Assembly: GCA_002104935.1 (NCBI GenBank)
Contig: MCGT01000007.1
Location: 372,001 to 436,000, forward strand
DNA from: Hesseltinella vesiculosa
Lineage: Eukaryota > Mucoromycota > Mucoromycetes > Mucorales > Cunninghamellaceae
DNA length: 64,000 bases
Direction: 5' to 3'
Shown here in pieces: positions 62,741-64,000 of the stretch; position 1 is the first letter of the stretch, and every line of letters begins with the position of its first letter. Position numbers and translations under genes: made by a program. A model generated the notes under the pieces. The model did no database searches, was not told the DNA's origin, and saw only the letters and a program-made list of their open reading frames with translations.

Positions 62741-64000
62741 ATGGGTAAAGATTCTCATAGTAAAGCACGCGCTCCTCGCCACGATCCTTTGCATGCACAG
62801 CTGGCCGATCACCCGGAACAAGGCATGCGAAAAGCCCCCCGACAAAAGTTCGTTGATCGCAACAATCGAGAAGAACAAGAAGAAGTAATCACAACCAATT
62901 TCTTGATCACAACAGCTTCTGATCTTTGGCTTGCTTCTCTTTTCTAATAGGAATACTTGGATCCCAAACTGTCAAAGAAGATCTTGAAGATCGCCAAACA
63001 ACAACAAGAAGAAATTGACCGTCAACGTCAAGACGACGACGAAGAAGAGCGACCGTAAGCTGATCTATCACGCTTCACCATGGTCCATCGTAATAACCCC
63101 TCCCTTTCTTCATCCAAATTATCTTCTTTGTATAGATCAAAGAAAAGCTCTCGCAAACCCAAACCCACTGGCCCGTTGGGTTTCAACCTGAGCGATGAAG
63201 AGATCGAAGATGTGGAATTGGAAGGCGACTATGAAGAATTAGAAATGGCTGAAGAAGATGCCGATGTCTTGGCCAAGTTCTTCCCCAGTGCTCCTCGTGA
63301 ACGTCGTACATTGGCCGATATCATTATGGATAAAATCAATGAAAAGAACAATGGCGGCCCCGTTGACATGGAACAAGGTGAGCGCCACCCTACAAGCCTG
63401 CAGCTCCAGCGGTTTCTCATTGCGGTTTTTCTTTTTCTACAGAGGACAATGATGAAATGCTCTCTCCTGCTATGAACCCCAAAGTGATTGAAGCTTATTC
63501 AAAGTAAGATGAGCTCTGTACGTGACCGTCCGGCCTTCTTAACACCGTCGCTTTATTTTTTTTCTAATGGGTAGAGTGGGACAATTGCTCAGCCGGTACA
63601 AGTCTGGCAAGCTACCCAAGGCTTTCAAGATCATTCCTTCCTTGAGCAATTGGGAAGACATCTTGTATTTGACAAACCCCGATGAATGGACGCCTCACGC
63701 CACCTACGAAGCCACTCGTATGTTCGTTTCCAACTTGAAAACTCTCCACGCCCAGCGATTCTTCAACTTGGTTCTTTTGGATCGCATTCGTGAAGACATC
63801 CAAGCTAATAAGAAGCTGCACTATCACCACTTTTTGGCTCTCAAGAAGGCTCTGTACAAGCCTGCTGCCTTTTTCAAGGGCCTGCTGTTCCCCTTGTGTG
63901 AATCTGGTACTTGTACGTTGAAGGAAGCCTCGGTGATTGGTGCTGTGCTGACGCGTGTATCCATCCCTGTACTGCATTCCTCTGCCGCTTTGCTTCGCTT
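62741..64000 (+). CDS. ENP1: Bystin (Enp1), 5' part, runs off the window
   Basis: 40S ribosome-biogenesis factor in 90S and pre-40S particles. Partial: the reading frame is open at position 64000. Exons: 62741-62884 ([20 protein letters not shown]), about 62952-63054 ([20 protein letters not shown]), about 63137-63378 ([40 protein letters not shown]), about 63443-63504 ([11 protein letters not shown]) and from about 63575 on ([80 protein letters not shown]). [14 protein letters not shown] and [15 protein letters not shown] are diagnostic for bystin. Confidence 0.95.

Noticed and set aside
1..64000. tRNA, rRNA and CRISPR signals
   Set aside because: No cloverleaf with a GGTTCGANTC-type arm, no rRNA segment and no spaced direct-repeat array was found by eye. 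The tandem repeats present are coding low complexity or microsatellites.
1..64000. U12-type (AT-AC or ATATCC) introns
   Set aside because: Every intron I could define by frame starts GT or, in four cases, GC. None has the U12 donor consensus.

Overview
This looks like nuclear DNA from an early-diverging filamentous fungus, most plausibly Mucoromycota (inference). Supporting points are the fungal housekeeping set (She9/Mdm33, Kch1, Vps1, Qri7), dense short introns of about 55-110 nt with long A or T homopolymers, a METTL4-type adenine methyltransferase, and a U11/U12-35K homologue. The last belongs to the minor spliceosome, which most Dikarya have lost. No prokaryotic-style operon, CRISPR array, rRNA or recognisable tRNA was seen.

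Layout. Positions 1-5.4 kb hold a divergent pair of ketopantoate-reductase-like paralogues, then ribosomal proteins uS2 (RPS0) and eL27. Positions 6.3-13 kb hold four tandem glutathione S-transferase genes, with an intronless F-box gene between the third and fourth. METTL4 follows at 13.3-14.7 kb. Positions 14.7-29.4 kb are an accessory island. It contains three dispersed repeat families, a captured METTL4 exon fragment, a LIM-finger relic, a hairpin-rich stretch resembling mitochondrial DNA, and a protein family of unknown function with two apparently intact tandem genes (25.6-26.8 and 27.1-29.4 kb) and two decayed copies (15.7-17.5 kb). VPS1 (17.8-20.5 kb) sits inside this island.

Positions 29.5-38.3 kb carry a USP36-like deubiquitinase, an SLC35F transporter, She9/Mdm33, eS27 and an MFS carrier. 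Positions 39.5-44.4 kb carry a small cysteine-rich secreted protein, a Met/Gln/Gly-rich prion-like protein and a hypothetical multi-exon gene. Positions 45-54.8 kb carry V-ATPase subunit E, mannose-6-phosphate isomerase, a palindrome of about 0.94 kb, a DHA1-type MFS transporter, another dispersed repeat and Kch1. Positions 55.8-64 kb carry a C2H2 transcription factor, a SAM methyltransferase, eIF1A, U11/U12-35K, Qri7 and the 5' part of bystin/Enp1.

The main things to follow up are the unnamed protein family, the long palindrome, the dispersed repeats with the captured METTL4 fragment, the mitochondrial-like hairpin block, four inferred GC-AG introns (two flanking one 30-nt exon), and a GATGGATGG-type motif shared by the four clearest translation genes. 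Splice sites and starts were read by eye from frame and homology, so individual exon edges can be off.
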